This document shows positions 17,808-25,872 of a stretch of 45,902 nt of DNA, one piece after another. The translations under genes and the position numbers were made by a program. The stretch is taken from assembly GCA_013298895.1 (NCBI GenBank), contig JAAFJM010000023.1, positions 1 through 45,902 of the forward strand. The letters run 5' to 3'. Position 1 is the stretch's first letter. Every line of letters starts with the position of its first letter. The stretch comes from Bacteroidota bacterium (GTDB lineage: Bacteria; Bacteroidota; Bacteroidia; UKL13-3). The notes under the pieces are model-generated. The model did not search any database. It was not told the origin of the DNA and worked only from the letters and a program-made list of their open reading frames with translations.

Positions 17808-19067
17808 TTATTTTAAGGCTGACAATGCTATTTCTAGTTTTTGCAGTAATTCAGGAATATCGTTTTCTTTTAACGTACCAACTGAAATACGATACCAATC
17901 AGTTCCATTTTCGCAACCAAAAGCTGTAAATGGTACAACTGCAAGTTGGGCATAATTTAATAAAAAACTGGTAATGTCTTCTGTTGTTTTGATTATACTT
18001 CCATTAGGTAATTCTTTACCCATTAATGCAAATTGTGCTGTTAAATATATAGCACCTTCAGGAGCAATAATTTGAACAGGAAATCCTTTTGCTTTTAGTA
18101 AGTTAAAGCCATTAAACAATCCACTAAAACGAATGTCAATTTTTTGTTTTAACTCTGATAAAAACAATTGCAAAGCAGCTTCATTGTTTAAGAAATTAGC
18201 AGTTGCTACCTGCTCTGCTTTTGGTGCCCAAGCACCCACATGACCTAAAATTGATTTCATTTTACCAATTACTTCGGCTGGTCCCATACTCCAACCAACT
18301 CTTACACCGGTTGCAGCTAAACTTTTACTGATGCCATCTACAAAAATTGTATATTTTTTCATTTCAGGCACCAAGCTCACTGGATTATAATGTTCAATTC
18401 CATCAGTTCTTAGCATCCAGTAAATTTGATCATATAAAACATATAAAGGTTTTTTAATACCTTCACGTTTTTTATTTTCAGCTATTACTAATTCGCAGAT
18501 AGCCAATAATTGTTCTTTCTTAAAAGTAGTTCCAGTAGGGTTTAATGGAGAGCACAAAGCTAACAAAACAGCATCACTTAAATGTGGTGCAATTTCTTCA
18601 GGAGTAGGCATAAAGCCATTTTCAGGTTTTGTTTGTATTTCTACTTTTTGCGCATCGCTTAAATGACAGTAATGGTTATTATTCCAACTAGGAACAGGAT
18701 ATAAAACTTTATCATTAACATCTACAATCGTTTGGTAAATGGCGTAAATTAACGGGCGTCCTCCGCCTGCAACCATTATCTCATCATCTGCAAAATCTAA
18801 ATGTTCAAATTTTGAAATGAATTGTTGAATTGATTTTTTAAGCTCAAAAATACCATCAGCAGGCGGATAGTTAGTCTCATCGTTTTGATACGCAGCTATG
18901 ATATACTCTTTTAAAACACTTGGAATATTAAAAACCTTTGGGTTAAAATCGCCAATAGTAAGATTATAAATTTGTTGACCTTCTTTTATTTTTTGGTTAA
19001 TTTCATTACCCAATTTAATAATTTCAGAGCCAATTAAATGAGCGGCTTTTTGAGATACATTTAGCAT
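17808..19067 (-). CDS. Pyridoxal-phosphate aminotransferase, class I/II
   Basis: Cytoplasmic fold-type I aminotransferase of 419 residues. Signatures are SPLNPTGT (173-180), YDQIYW (212-217), with Asp213 expected to pair with the cofactor nitrogen, and IFVDGISKSLAATGVRVGW, where Lys248 forms the Schiff base. The family includes aspartate and aromatic aminotransferases. The N-terminal IGDFNPKVFNIP differs from the standard aspartate aminotransferase start, so substrate is left open. It is a single-gene unit ending at the shared terminator; the histidine kinase gene ends 67 bases upstream of its ATG. Confidence 0.88.
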   Translation of the reverse strand: MLNVSQKAAHLIGSEIIKLGNEINQKIKEGQQIYNLTIGDFNPKVFNIPSVLKEYIIAAYQNDETNYPPADGIFELKKSIQQFISKFEHLDFADDEIMVAGGGRPLIYAIYQTIVDVNDKVLYPVPSWNNNHYCHLSDAQKVEIQTKPENGFMPTPEEIAPHLSDAVLLALCSPLNPTGTTFKKEQLLAICELVIAENKKREGIKKPLYVLYDQIYWMLRTDGIEHYNPVSLVPEMKKYTIFVDGISKSLAATGVRVGWSMGPAEVIGKMKSILGHVGAWAPKAEQVATANFLNNEAALQLFLSELKQKIDIRFSGLFNGFNLLKAKGFPVQIIAPEGAIYLTAQFALMGKELPNGSIIKTTEDITSFLLNYAQLAVVPFTAFGCENGTDWYRISVGTLKENDIPELLQKLEIALSALK

Positions 19068-19133
19068 GTATCAAATTTAAAAAAACTTGAGTTGGATAGC
19101 TAAATTATATTTCAACAATTAAATCACGTTTTA

Positions 19134-21170
19134 TTAAATATCAAATGGGATATTTTTCAATATTTGATTTAGATAATTGAGTGGTAAAACTACAAAAAAC
19201 TCAGAACCAACGTTGGTTTTACTTTCAACCCAAATTTTACCGTTATGCAATTCGACTATTTTCTTACAAATTGATAGCCCTAATCCGATTGATTTTTCAC
19301 CTGCAGTTCCTCGTCTTGATGCTTGCGTAAATGGTTCAAATATGGTAAATAATTTATCAGCATCTATTCCAATACCATGATCTGTAATTCTCACTAATAC
19401 ATTACTTTCATCATACAAAGAGGTTTCAATATCTATGGTTGAATTGACATTACTAAACTTAATTGCATTAGAAATCAAGTTAAAAAAAACTCGTATAATT
19501 AAACTCTTATCTCCTTTAATTTCCAGCCCAGCAAAAAACTCTGTATGAATGTTTATTTTTTTTCTTTCAATAAAATCTTTTTGCATAACAATTGCTGAAT
19601 TTAAAACTTCACTTAAAACAACTTTGTCTTGTTTTAATAATTCTGTTTTTCTGTCAACATTAATTGCATCAGCTAAGTCGTTTATAATATTAAGCGATAA
19701 GTCTGCACTTTGATTAATCAATTGAACCAAGTTTTGATTTTCTTCATTCAATTCATCATCCATACTAATTACTCCCGTAATTGTTTTGATATTGCCAACT
19801 GGTCCTCTTAAATCGTGTGCTACAGTGGCTAGAATATAGTCTTTTTGCTTATTAAATAGAGATAATTCCTTGTTCTGTTTATTTACTTCTTCCTGTAATT
19901 TTTTTAATTGGTTGATATTTATTTTAGCTTTATAAAAAAGGTAAACCAAAATTATTACAACAATTAAAAATACTATACTAAATATGATAATCCATTTATT
20001 TTCCATTTCTTTTATCTTTAAATCTTGTAATAACTCACTGTAATTTTCAATTTTATTGGCAATTTCAAATTTATCATTTATGCCATTTTCTAATTTTAAT
20101 AATTTTAAATTGCTAATTGAATCTTTAATCAATATAAAGTTTTCAAAAGCTGTGATATAAGCCTCTTTTTGTTTACTCTTTTTATAATTATTTTTTAGTA
20201 ATTCATAATACAACAATCTTTCATTTAAGGAAGTTGGTATTGATTTCATAACCCAATTAAGGGCTATCAAAGTAGAATCAAACTTTGCCAAATCATTTAT
20301 AGCTGAATAAATGTTAGCGATGCTAATTGTATTTTCAAATAAAAAATATTTTGATAAATTATTTTTCAAAATTTCTCCACTAACAATATTACCTATGTCA
20401 ATGGCTTGTTTGAACTGTTTTTTTAAAAAATAATTTTTAGACAAATTGATTAGAGAATTTACCTCTCCAACCTTTGAGTGATTTTTCTTAGCGATTGAAA
20501 TAGATTGATTAAAATAAAACTGAGCCGAATCAAAATCGTTTAAGTTTCTATAACAAACTCCAATATTATCTATAGATCCTCTGTAATAATAATTGTCATT
20601 AATAGCATAATAACATTGAGCTGCGCAACGAAAAGAATAGATTGCTTTTTCAAATTCTTTCTGGCTAAAATACAAATTAGCTAATGAGTTGAAATAAAAT
20701 GCTAATGCTTTGTTGTCTTTTTGTTTATCAATAATTTTTTTTGCTTTTAATAAATAAAATATTGCTCCATCTACATTATCAATTTTTAATAAAACCCTAC
20801 TTTTGTATATAAATAAATATTCTAAAATTGAATCGCTTTTGAGTTTATGGGCTAATGAAATTGATTGTTCAATGGCTTCAAAACCGCTTAAAAATTTATT
20901 AGCATCAATAAAACTATGTGCCATTTTATTTAAAGCTATAATTTGAAATCCAAGGTCATTTTGTTCTTTGGCAACTTCCAGTAACTTGGCGTTTGCTTTC
21001 ATTGTTTTTATTGAGTTTCCGGCTGATTCGTAATGATCTACTTGGCTCAATAAATTGTTTAATTCTTCATTATCATCAAAAGCATAAATAGGGTTTGCTA
21101 ACAATAAATTAGCAAAAATAAATACTGTTACAAAGTAGTATTTGGATATATTATTTTTATGCTTTATCAA
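19134..21170 (-). CDS. TPR-containing sensor histidine kinase
   Basis: Hybrid-shaped sensor of 678 residues: signal peptide (to about 30), a periplasmic helical region of tetratricopeptide repeats (about 35-370; for example ALAFYFNSLANLYFSQKEFE), one membrane span (about 393-414), a coiled coil, then the kinase. The H-box is VAHDLRGPVGNI with the phospho-accepting His near 452, the N-box NLISNAIKFS, G1 DHGIGID and G2 SIGLGLSICK. The kinase core is complete. No response regulator or output domain is in the window. The start is TTG at 21170; an in-frame TAG lies three codons upstream and no nearby ATG fits the signal peptide. Confidence 0.9.
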   Translation of the reverse strand: MIKHKNNISKYYFVTVFIFANLLLANPIYAFDDNEELNNLLSQVDHYESAGNSIKTMKANAKLLEVAKEQNDLGFQIIALNKMAHSFIDANKFLSGFEAIEQSISLAHKLKSDSILEYLFIYKSRVLLKIDNVDGAIFYLLKAKKIIDKQKDNKALAFYFNSLANLYFSQKEFEKAIYSFRCAAQCYYAINDNYYYRGSIDNIGVCYRNLNDFDSAQFYFNQSISIAKKNHSKVGEVNSLINLSKNYFLKKQFKQAIDIGNIVSGEILKNNLSKYFLFENTISIANIYSAINDLAKFDSTLIALNWVMKSIPTSLNERLLYYELLKNNYKKSKQKEAYITAFENFILIKDSISNLKLLKLENGINDKFEIANKIENYSELLQDLKIKEMENKWIIIFSIVFLIVVIILVYLFYKAKININQLKKLQEEVNKQNKELSLFNKQKDYILATVAHDLRGPVGNIKTITGVISMDDELNEENQNLVQLINQSADLSLNIINDLADAINVDRKTELLKQDKVVLSEVLNSAIVMQKDFIERKKINIHTEFFAGLEIKGDKSLIIRVFFNLISNAIKFSNVNSTIDIETSLYDESNVLVRITDHGIGIDADKLFTIFEPFTQASRRGTAGEKSIGLGLSICKKIVELHNGKIWVESKTNVGSEFFVVLPLNYLNQILKNIPFDI

Positions 21171-21189
21171 ATTGATCTAAAATTAAGTT

Positions 21190-21918
21190 TTAAAATTCAC
21201 TGGCTTCCATAAAAGCCAAAAGCTCCTTATTTCCACTGCTTCTAATCCCTGCCTTTTCACCTTCCCACCATTTGGCTCCTTGGTGAATAAATACAATATT
21301 TTCTCCCATCACAAACAAACTTTTCATATCGTGGGTATTTATAACTGTGGTAATATTGTATTCTTTGGTAATGTCTTTAATGAGTTCATCAATTACTCGG
21401 CTTGTTAAAGGGTCAAGGCCAGAGTTAGGTTCATCGCAAAATAAATACTTAGGATTTAAGGCAATTGCCCTAGCAATACCTACGCGTTTCTTTTGACCAC
21501 CCGAAATATTAGATGGAAATAATTTATTTAAGTTTACTAAGTTTACTCTTCCCAAGCAAAAATTAACCCTATCCATTATTTGTTCTTCGGTAAAATCAGT
21601 GAACATACGCAATGGAAAAGCCACGTTTTCTTCCACATTTAAGGAATCAAACAAGGCCGTGTTTTGAAATAACATACCAATGTCTTTCCTAACATTAATT
21701 TTTTCTTTGTAGTTTAGTTTTAAAAAATCTCTTCCATCGAAGGTAATGCTACCTGTTTCGGGAGTTACCAAACCAACCATGCATTTCATTAATACCGATT
21801 TACCACCACCACTGGCACCAATTATAAAATTACATTTGCCTTTGTATAAATTGGCCGAAATGTCTTTTAAAACATGCTTGGTTCCAAAAGTTTTGTTTAC
21901 GTTTTCAATTACTATCAT
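21190..21918 (-). CDS. MlaF-type ABC transporter ATPase
   Basis: ATPase subunit (242 residues) of an MlaFE-type phospholipid transporter at the inner membrane. Walker A is GASGGGKS (34-41), the Q-loop GMLFQNTALFDSLNVEENVAF matches the Mla/Mkl family, the ABC signature is ISGGQ (138-142), and Walker B is YLFCDEP (158-164), followed by the D-loop SGLDP and the switch His in NTHD. It lies one base after the stop of the permease gene, so they are one transcription unit. Related complexes move phospholipid between inner and outer membranes with an MCE-domain protein, which is not encoded here. Confidence 0.92.
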   Translation of the reverse strand: MIVIENVNKTFGTKHVLKDISANLYKGKCNFIIGASGGGKSVLMKCMVGLVTPETGSITFDGRDFLKLNYKEKINVRKDIGMLFQNTALFDSLNVEENVAFPLRMFTDFTEEQIMDRVNFCLGRVNLVNLNKLFPSNISGGQKKRVGIARAIALNPKYLFCDEPNSGLDPLTSRVIDELIKDITKEYNITTVINTHDMKSLFVMGENIVFIHQGAKWWEGEKAGIRSSGNKELLAFMEASEF

Positions 21919-21919
21919 T

Positions 21920-22663
21920 TTACTTAAATAACATTAATTGTGAAATTATATAATCGAAAAATATGATGCTCATACAGCTATATACAACTGCTTTAGTACT
22001 ACTTTCACCTACTTCCAATGCACCACCTTCGGTTCTAAATCCTTGAAAAGCCGAAACAGAAGTAATTAAAAACGAAAAAGTATAGGCTTTAGTCATGGCA
22101 AAAACCACGTTATAACCCATAAAATCGGTACGTAAACCTTTTACAAAACTTTCAACACTAATAATTCCTGAGGCCCAACCTGAAATAGCACCACCTATTA
22201 AACTCAACATCATGGCATATAAAACCAGCATGGGAATGGTAATTACACCCGAAACAATTTTAGCTAACGAGGTGTAATTGGCAGCGTTAATACCCATAAT
22301 TTCTAAAGCATCTACTTGTTCGGTTACCTTCATGGTACCAATTTCAGAAGCTATGTTGCTGCCTACTTTTCCTGCCAAAACCAAGGCTGTAACAGTTGGT
22401 GCAAATTCCAAAATATTACTATCACGCACAATTCTGCCAATTAAATAATCAGGAAGAATTCCACTAACCAACTGGTAACCAATTTGAATAGTAGATACTG
22501 CACCAATAAATGTGCTGATTAACGAAATGATGGCAAAAGAGCCAACACCTATATTATTACTTTCGGTAAATATTTGTTTAACAAATATTTTCCCTTTTTC
22601 GGGTTTGGTAAAAACTGCTTTTAAAAACAGCAAATACTCACCAAAATGTTGAAAAAACCTCAT
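21920..22663 (-). CDS. MlaE-type phospholipid transporter permease
   Basis: Inner-membrane permease of 247 residues, the standard MlaE length, with about five membrane spans. The family signatures include GSFAIISLISTFIGAV, the substrate-path segment PTVTALVLAGKVGSNIASEIGTMKVTEQVDALEIMG (about 88-123, the most conserved MlaE stretch), and the C-terminal LEVGESSTKAVVYS. The EQVDALE turn is where MlaE touches its ATPase. It is the first gene of a two-gene unit with the ATPase. Substrate specificity for phospholipid is inferred from the family. Confidence 0.92.
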   Translation of the reverse strand: MRFFQHFGEYLLFLKAVFTKPEKGKIFVKQIFTESNNIGVGSFAIISLISTFIGAVSTIQIGYQLVSGILPDYLIGRIVRDSNILEFAPTVTALVLAGKVGSNIASEIGTMKVTEQVDALEIMGINAANYTSLAKIVSGVITIPMLVLYAMMLSLIGGAISGWASGIISVESFVKGLRTDFMGYNVVFAMTKAYTFSFLITSVSAFQGFRTEGGALEVGESSTKAVVYSCMSIIFFDYIISQLMLFK

Positions 22664-22757
22664 GCTTATTTAGTACTATTTCAGTGGGTAAATATAGCCT
22701 GATTTTTGGAAATATAAAGTAGGAAATAAAATGCATTAGATGATGTTTAGGAAACGC

Positions 22758-22788
22758 AAAAAGCCAAACTGTAACAGCTTGGCTTTTT
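22758..22788 (-). terminator. Intrinsic terminator after ribBA
   Basis: On the minus strand AAAAAGCCAA pairs perfectly with TTGGCTTTTT (plus coordinates 22758-22767 with 22779-22788), loop 11 bases, ending in a T run. It lies about 50 bases past the ribBA stop codon. Confidence 0.8.
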
Positions 22789-22813
22789 ATTTTGTTATTG
22801 CTTTAATCGTTTC

Positions 22814-22841
22814 TATCAACTGACAACTATCAACTGACAAC
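22814..22841. repeat. 14-bp tandem repeat after ribBA
   Basis: TATCAACTGACAAC occurs twice in direct succession (22814-22827 and 22828-22841), ending on the ribBA stop codon. It is a simple spacer repeat of unknown meaning. Confidence 0.6.
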
Positions 22842-24037
22842 TACTTAAATTCATGACCCATTTTATCGCGTTTGGTGTCGAAGTATTTTTTGTTATGTGG
22901 GTTTGGTTCTACCACAATTGGAATATTTTCAACTATTTCTAGTCCGTAACCAATTAAGCCGGCACGTTTGGTAGGGTTATTGGTCATTAAACGCATTTTG
23001 GTAATACCAATTTCACGAATAATTTGTGCTCCAACGCCATAATCGCGCTCGTCCATTTTAAAGCCTAATTTTAAGTTAGCTTCCACGGTATCAAGGCCTT
23101 GTTCTTGTAACTTATAAGCTTTTAGCTTATTTACTAGTCCTATTCCTCTGCCTTCTTGGTTGATATAAATAATAGCACCTTTACCTTCTTTTTCAATCAT
23201 TTCCATGCTTTTGGCTAATTGTTCGCCACAATCGCAACGAAGGCTATGGAAAATATCGCCTGTTACACAACTTGAATGCACGCGCACCAAAACAGGTTCG
23301 TTAGGTTCCCAAGTTCCTTTTTGTAATACCAAATGTTCTTGGTCGGTATCTATTTGTTTAAAAGCAGTAAGAATAAAATCACCATAATCAGTTGGCATAT
23401 CTACCGAAATAATGCGTTTTATTAAACTTTCTTTTTCTAATCTGTACGATATTAAATCTTTGATGGTAACCAATTTCATATCGAATTTTTTAGCAATTTG
23501 GGTTAACTCAGGCAAACGAGCCATGGTTCCGTCTTCGCTTAAAATTTCTACAATACATCCTGCAGGTTCAAAGCCTGCAAGGCGAGCAAAATCAATGGCA
23601 GCTTCAGTATGTCCCGCTCTGCGCAATACCCCTTCAGGTCTGGCTTTAAGCGGAAAAATATGACCTGGTTTTCCTAACTCTTCAGGTTTAGTAGCGGGGT
23701 CAATTAATGCTTGCACTGTTTTAGCTCTATCTTGTGCCGAAATTCCTGTAGTGCAACCTTTTCCTAATAAATCAACCGATACAGTAAAGGGAGTTTCGTG
23801 TAAAGTGGTATTATCGGTTACCATTAGTTCCAAACCTAATTCTTTACAACGACTATCAATTAAAGGAGCGCAAATTAATCCGCGTCCTTCTTTGGCCATA
23901 AAGTTAATTACCTCGGGAGTTACATTGCGAGCAGCAGTTAAAAAATCTCCTTCGTTTTCACGGTCTTCATCATCAACTACAATAATAATTTTACCGTTTT
24001 TTATATCCTCAATGGCTTCTTCTATGGTGTTAAACAT
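22841..24037 (-). CDS. ribBA: Bifunctional DHBP synthase / GTP cyclohydrolase II
   Basis: Bifunctional riboflavin-pathway enzyme of 398 residues. The N-terminal half (1-200) is 3,4-dihydroxy-2-butanone 4-phosphate synthase, with the acidic loop [10 protein letters not shown] (22-31) and RAGHTEA (140-146). The C-terminal half (205-398) is GTP cyclohydrolase II, with zinc ligands Cys257, Cys268 and Cys270 ([14 protein letters not shown]) and the motif NQEGRGIGL. Together they supply both precursors that converge on lumazine. The ATG at 24037 is chosen over an in-frame start at 24082 because the extra 15 residues come from repetitive spacer DNA and [15 protein letters not shown] is the normal N-terminus. 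No FMN riboswitch is visible upstream. Confidence 0.96.
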   Translation of the reverse strand: MFNTIEEAIEDIKNGKIIIVVDDEDRENEGDFLTAARNVTPEVINFMAKEGRGLICAPLIDSRCKELGLELMVTDNTTLHETPFTVSVDLLGKGCTTGISAQDRAKTVQALIDPATKPEELGKPGHIFPLKARPEGVLRRAGHTEAAIDFARLAGFEPAGCIVEILSEDGTMARLPELTQIAKKFDMKLVTIKDLISYRLEKESLIKRIISVDMPTDYGDFILTAFKQIDTDQEHLVLQKGTWEPNEPVLVRVHSSCVTGDIFHSLRCDCGEQLAKSMEMIEKEGKGAIIYINQEGRGIGLVNKLKAYKLQEQGLDTVEANLKLGFKMDERDYGVGAQIIREIGITKMRLMTNNPTKRAGLIGYGLEIVENIPIVVEPNPHNKKYFDTKRDKMGHEFK

Positions 24038-24193
24038 TTTTTTATATTTTGCTTCTAGCTTTTGGCAACTAGCCTCTAGCAATTATTTTTTAAATTTTGA
24101 ATGTAGAACTGTGGGTTAATTATAACGAGTTAATTATATTACAATCCTTTGATTTTAACTCTTCAACCTGCTAACCCATCACTTATCAACTCA

Positions 24194-24520
24194 TCAAATC
24201 GAATCTTTCAGTTTGGTTAAAAACTCTTTTAGTTCAGTTAATTTTTCAATGGCTTCTTGGTTAGATTGAATTAGCGGTTTGGCATTTAGCTTTTCTTTAG
24301 CTCCTTCTATGGTATAACCTTCTATTTTTATTAAACGATATATTAGGTTAAAAGTTTCAATGTTTTTTTTGCTGTATTTGCGCGTTCCTTTAATGCTTTT
24401 CTCGGGTTTTAATTGTTTGAATTCTTTTTCCCAATACCTTATTAATGATACAGATACATTGAACTTTTTAGCAAGTTCACCAATATTAATATAGACTTTA
24501 TCAAGTTCTTCGCTTGGCAT
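24194..24520 (-). CDS. MerR-family transcriptional regulator
   Basis: Small DNA-binding protein of 108 residues. A winged-helix MerR domain occupies about 8-75: INIGELAKKFNVSVSLIRYWEKEF is the helix-turn-helix and KGTRKYSKKNIE the wing. The remaining part is a short helical coiled coil. No cysteine or other ligand-binding module is present, so it resembles the small MerR-like regulators common in Bacteroidota rather than metal sensors. The start at 24520 is preferred over an in-frame one at 24568: its ATG shares a base with the TAA of the upstream dioxygenase gene (TAATG), typical of coupled translation. Confidence 0.85.
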   Translation of the reverse strand: MPSEELDKVYINIGELAKKFNVSVSLIRYWEKEFKQLKPEKSIKGTRKYSKKNIETFNLIYRLIKIEGYTIEGAKEKLNAKPLIQSNQEAIEKLTELKEFLTKLKDSI

Positions 24521-25047
24521 TATACAAAACGAGGATCGGTTTCCATTACATGTCCACAGTTTTTGCAAGTACGCAATTCCTCTGAGGCATAGTATTCTTT
24601 AAATCTAGGTAAAAAATCGTTTTCAATATCGCTTAGCTCAAAACGGTATTCATGTAATTTATGATTGCATTTATCGCAAAACCACATCAATCCATCAACT
24701 AAACCTTTGCCTTTTCTTACACGTTCAATTACTAAACCAATTGAACCTTCAGAACGAATAGGTGAATGAGGTGTATTTGGCGGACATAAAAACATATCGC
24801 CAGGGCCTAATTTAATATCAACGGCTTTGCCTTCCTCTTGAATTCTAACAGTAATTTCGCCTTCTAATTGGTAGAACCATTCTTCCGATTCGTTGTAATG
24901 GTAATCTTTACGAGCATTTGGCCCACCTACAATCATGATAATAAAATCAGTTCCTTCTGGATATAAATTTTTATTAGCAACAGGTGGTTTTAATAAATGT
25001 CTGTTCTCGTCTATCCATTTTTGTAAATTAAAAGGTCTTCTTACCAT
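24520..25047 (-). CDS. 3-hydroxyanthranilate 3,4-dioxygenase
   Basis: Cytoplasmic cupin dioxygenase of 175 residues that opens the ring of 3-hydroxyanthranilate, giving the precursor of quinolinate in tryptophan breakdown or NAD synthesis. The iron ligands fit the known pattern: His50, Glu56 and His94; Arg46 and Arg98 sit where family members bind the substrate. The C-terminal extension holds CDKC (124-127) and CKNC (161-164), the rubredoxin-like metal site of bacterial enzymes. No other kynurenine-pathway gene is in the window. A TATATTTG box at 25084-25091 may drive it together with the MerR gene. Confidence 0.93.
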   Translation of the reverse strand: MVRRPFNLQKWIDENRHLLKPPVANKNLYPEGTDFIIMIVGGPNARKDYHYNESEEWFYQLEGEITVRIQEEGKAVDIKLGPGDMFLCPPNTPHSPIRSEGSIGLVIERVRKGKGLVDGLMWFCDKCNHKLHEYRFELSDIENDFLPRFKEYYASEELRTCKNCGHVMETDPRFV

Positions 25048-25083
25048 AATTTTTAATTGTTAGATGTTTTGTTTTATAAAATT

Positions 25084-25091
25084 CAAATATA
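25084..25091 (-). promoter_or_regulatory. Candidate -7 box for the dioxygenase-MerR pair
   Basis: On the minus strand TATATTTG matches the Bacteroidota -7 element TAnnTTTG exactly, 37 bases before the dioxygenase ATG. No good -33 element stands upstream, and the box begins inside the T run of the preceding terminator, so confidence is limited. Confidence 0.35.
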
Positions 25092-25126
25092 AAAAAAGCC
25101 CTAAATCTTTTTACATGATTTAGGGC
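25091..25126 (-). terminator. Intrinsic terminator after the transaldolase gene
   Basis: GCCCTAAATC pairs perfectly with GATTTAGGGC (25098-25107 with 25117-25126), loop 9 bases, and on the minus strand it is followed by seven T residues (25091-25097). It lies 9 bases beyond the transaldolase stop codon. Confidence 0.88.
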
Positions 25127-25134
25127 AATCAAAA

Positions 25135-25791
25135 TTATGCGTTTAATTTTTGATGGTCGGCTAAAAATTGAGCCAATCCACTATCCGTTAAAGGATGTTT
25201 TAGCAATGCTAAAATACTTGCCAATGGACTTGTAATAATATCAGCACCCATTTCGGCCGATTTAATAATATGTATAGGATTACGAATTGATGCTGCTAAA
25301 ATTTCAGTTTCATATCCTTGTACTGAAAATATGTGCGAAATTTGAGCAATTAGCTCCATTCCATCAAAACCAATATCGTCTAATCTACCCACAAATGGAG
25401 AAATATAAGTAGCACCAGCTTTAGCAGCCAAAATAGCTTGACCTGCACTAAATACCAATGTGCAATTAGTTTTTATTCCTTTACCACTAAAATACTTAAT
25501 GGCTTTGATACCATCTTTTATCATCGGAATTTTTACTACGATATTTTTATGTAAAGCTGCTAAAGCTTCACCTTCTTTAATCATTCCTTCGTAATCGGTG
25601 GCTATAACTTCAGCACTTACATCGCCATCTACTAATGCGCAAATGTCTTTGTAATGTTGCATAACGGCAGCATCGCCTTTAATGCCTTCTTTTGCCATTA
25701 ACGATGGATTGGTAGTAACGCCATCTAAAATTCCTAAATCGTTTGCTTCTTTAATTTGAGCAAGATTAGCTGTATCAATAAAAAACTTCAT
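25135..25791 (-). CDS. Transaldolase, short TalC/MipB type
   Basis: Cytoplasmic class I aldolase-fold enzyme of 218 residues, the normal length for the short TalC/FSA subfamily. It transfers a dihydroxyacetone unit between sugar phosphates in the pentose phosphate pathway. The Schiff-base Lys is Lys87 in VVKIPM. Two positions separate true transaldolase from fructose-6-phosphate aldolase: here Glu61 (SAEV) replaces the Gln of the aldolase, and Phe133 (SPFVGRLDD) its Tyr, both favouring transaldolase. The ATG at 25791 is chosen over an in-frame start at 25836 because [10 protein letters not shown] is the conserved beginning. Monocistronic, with its own terminator. Confidence 0.92.
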   Translation of the reverse strand: MKFFIDTANLAQIKEANDLGILDGVTTNPSLMAKEGIKGDAAVMQHYKDICALVDGDVSAEVIATDYEGMIKEGEALAALHKNIVVKIPMIKDGIKAIKYFSGKGIKTNCTLVFSAGQAILAAKAGATYISPFVGRLDDIGFDGMELIAQISHIFSVQGYETEILAASIRNPIHIIKSAEMGADIITSPLASILALLKHPLTDSGLAQFLADHQKLNA

Positions 25792-25872
25792 GTTGTGTTG
25801 AATTTTGGTGGCGCAAATAAAACTAATTTTAGCCAATTTATTTTGGTAAATAGTTAACTATTAATTGACAAT

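Noticed and set aside
21170-21190. A stronger ATG start for the histidine kinase.
   Set aside because: No in-frame ATG precedes the signal peptide; the upstream frame is closed by TAG three codons before the TTG.
22841-24193. FMN riboswitch in front of ribBA.
   Set aside because: The spacer between the MerR gene and ribBA has no conserved RFN-type stems; only repeat-like CTAGC words are seen.
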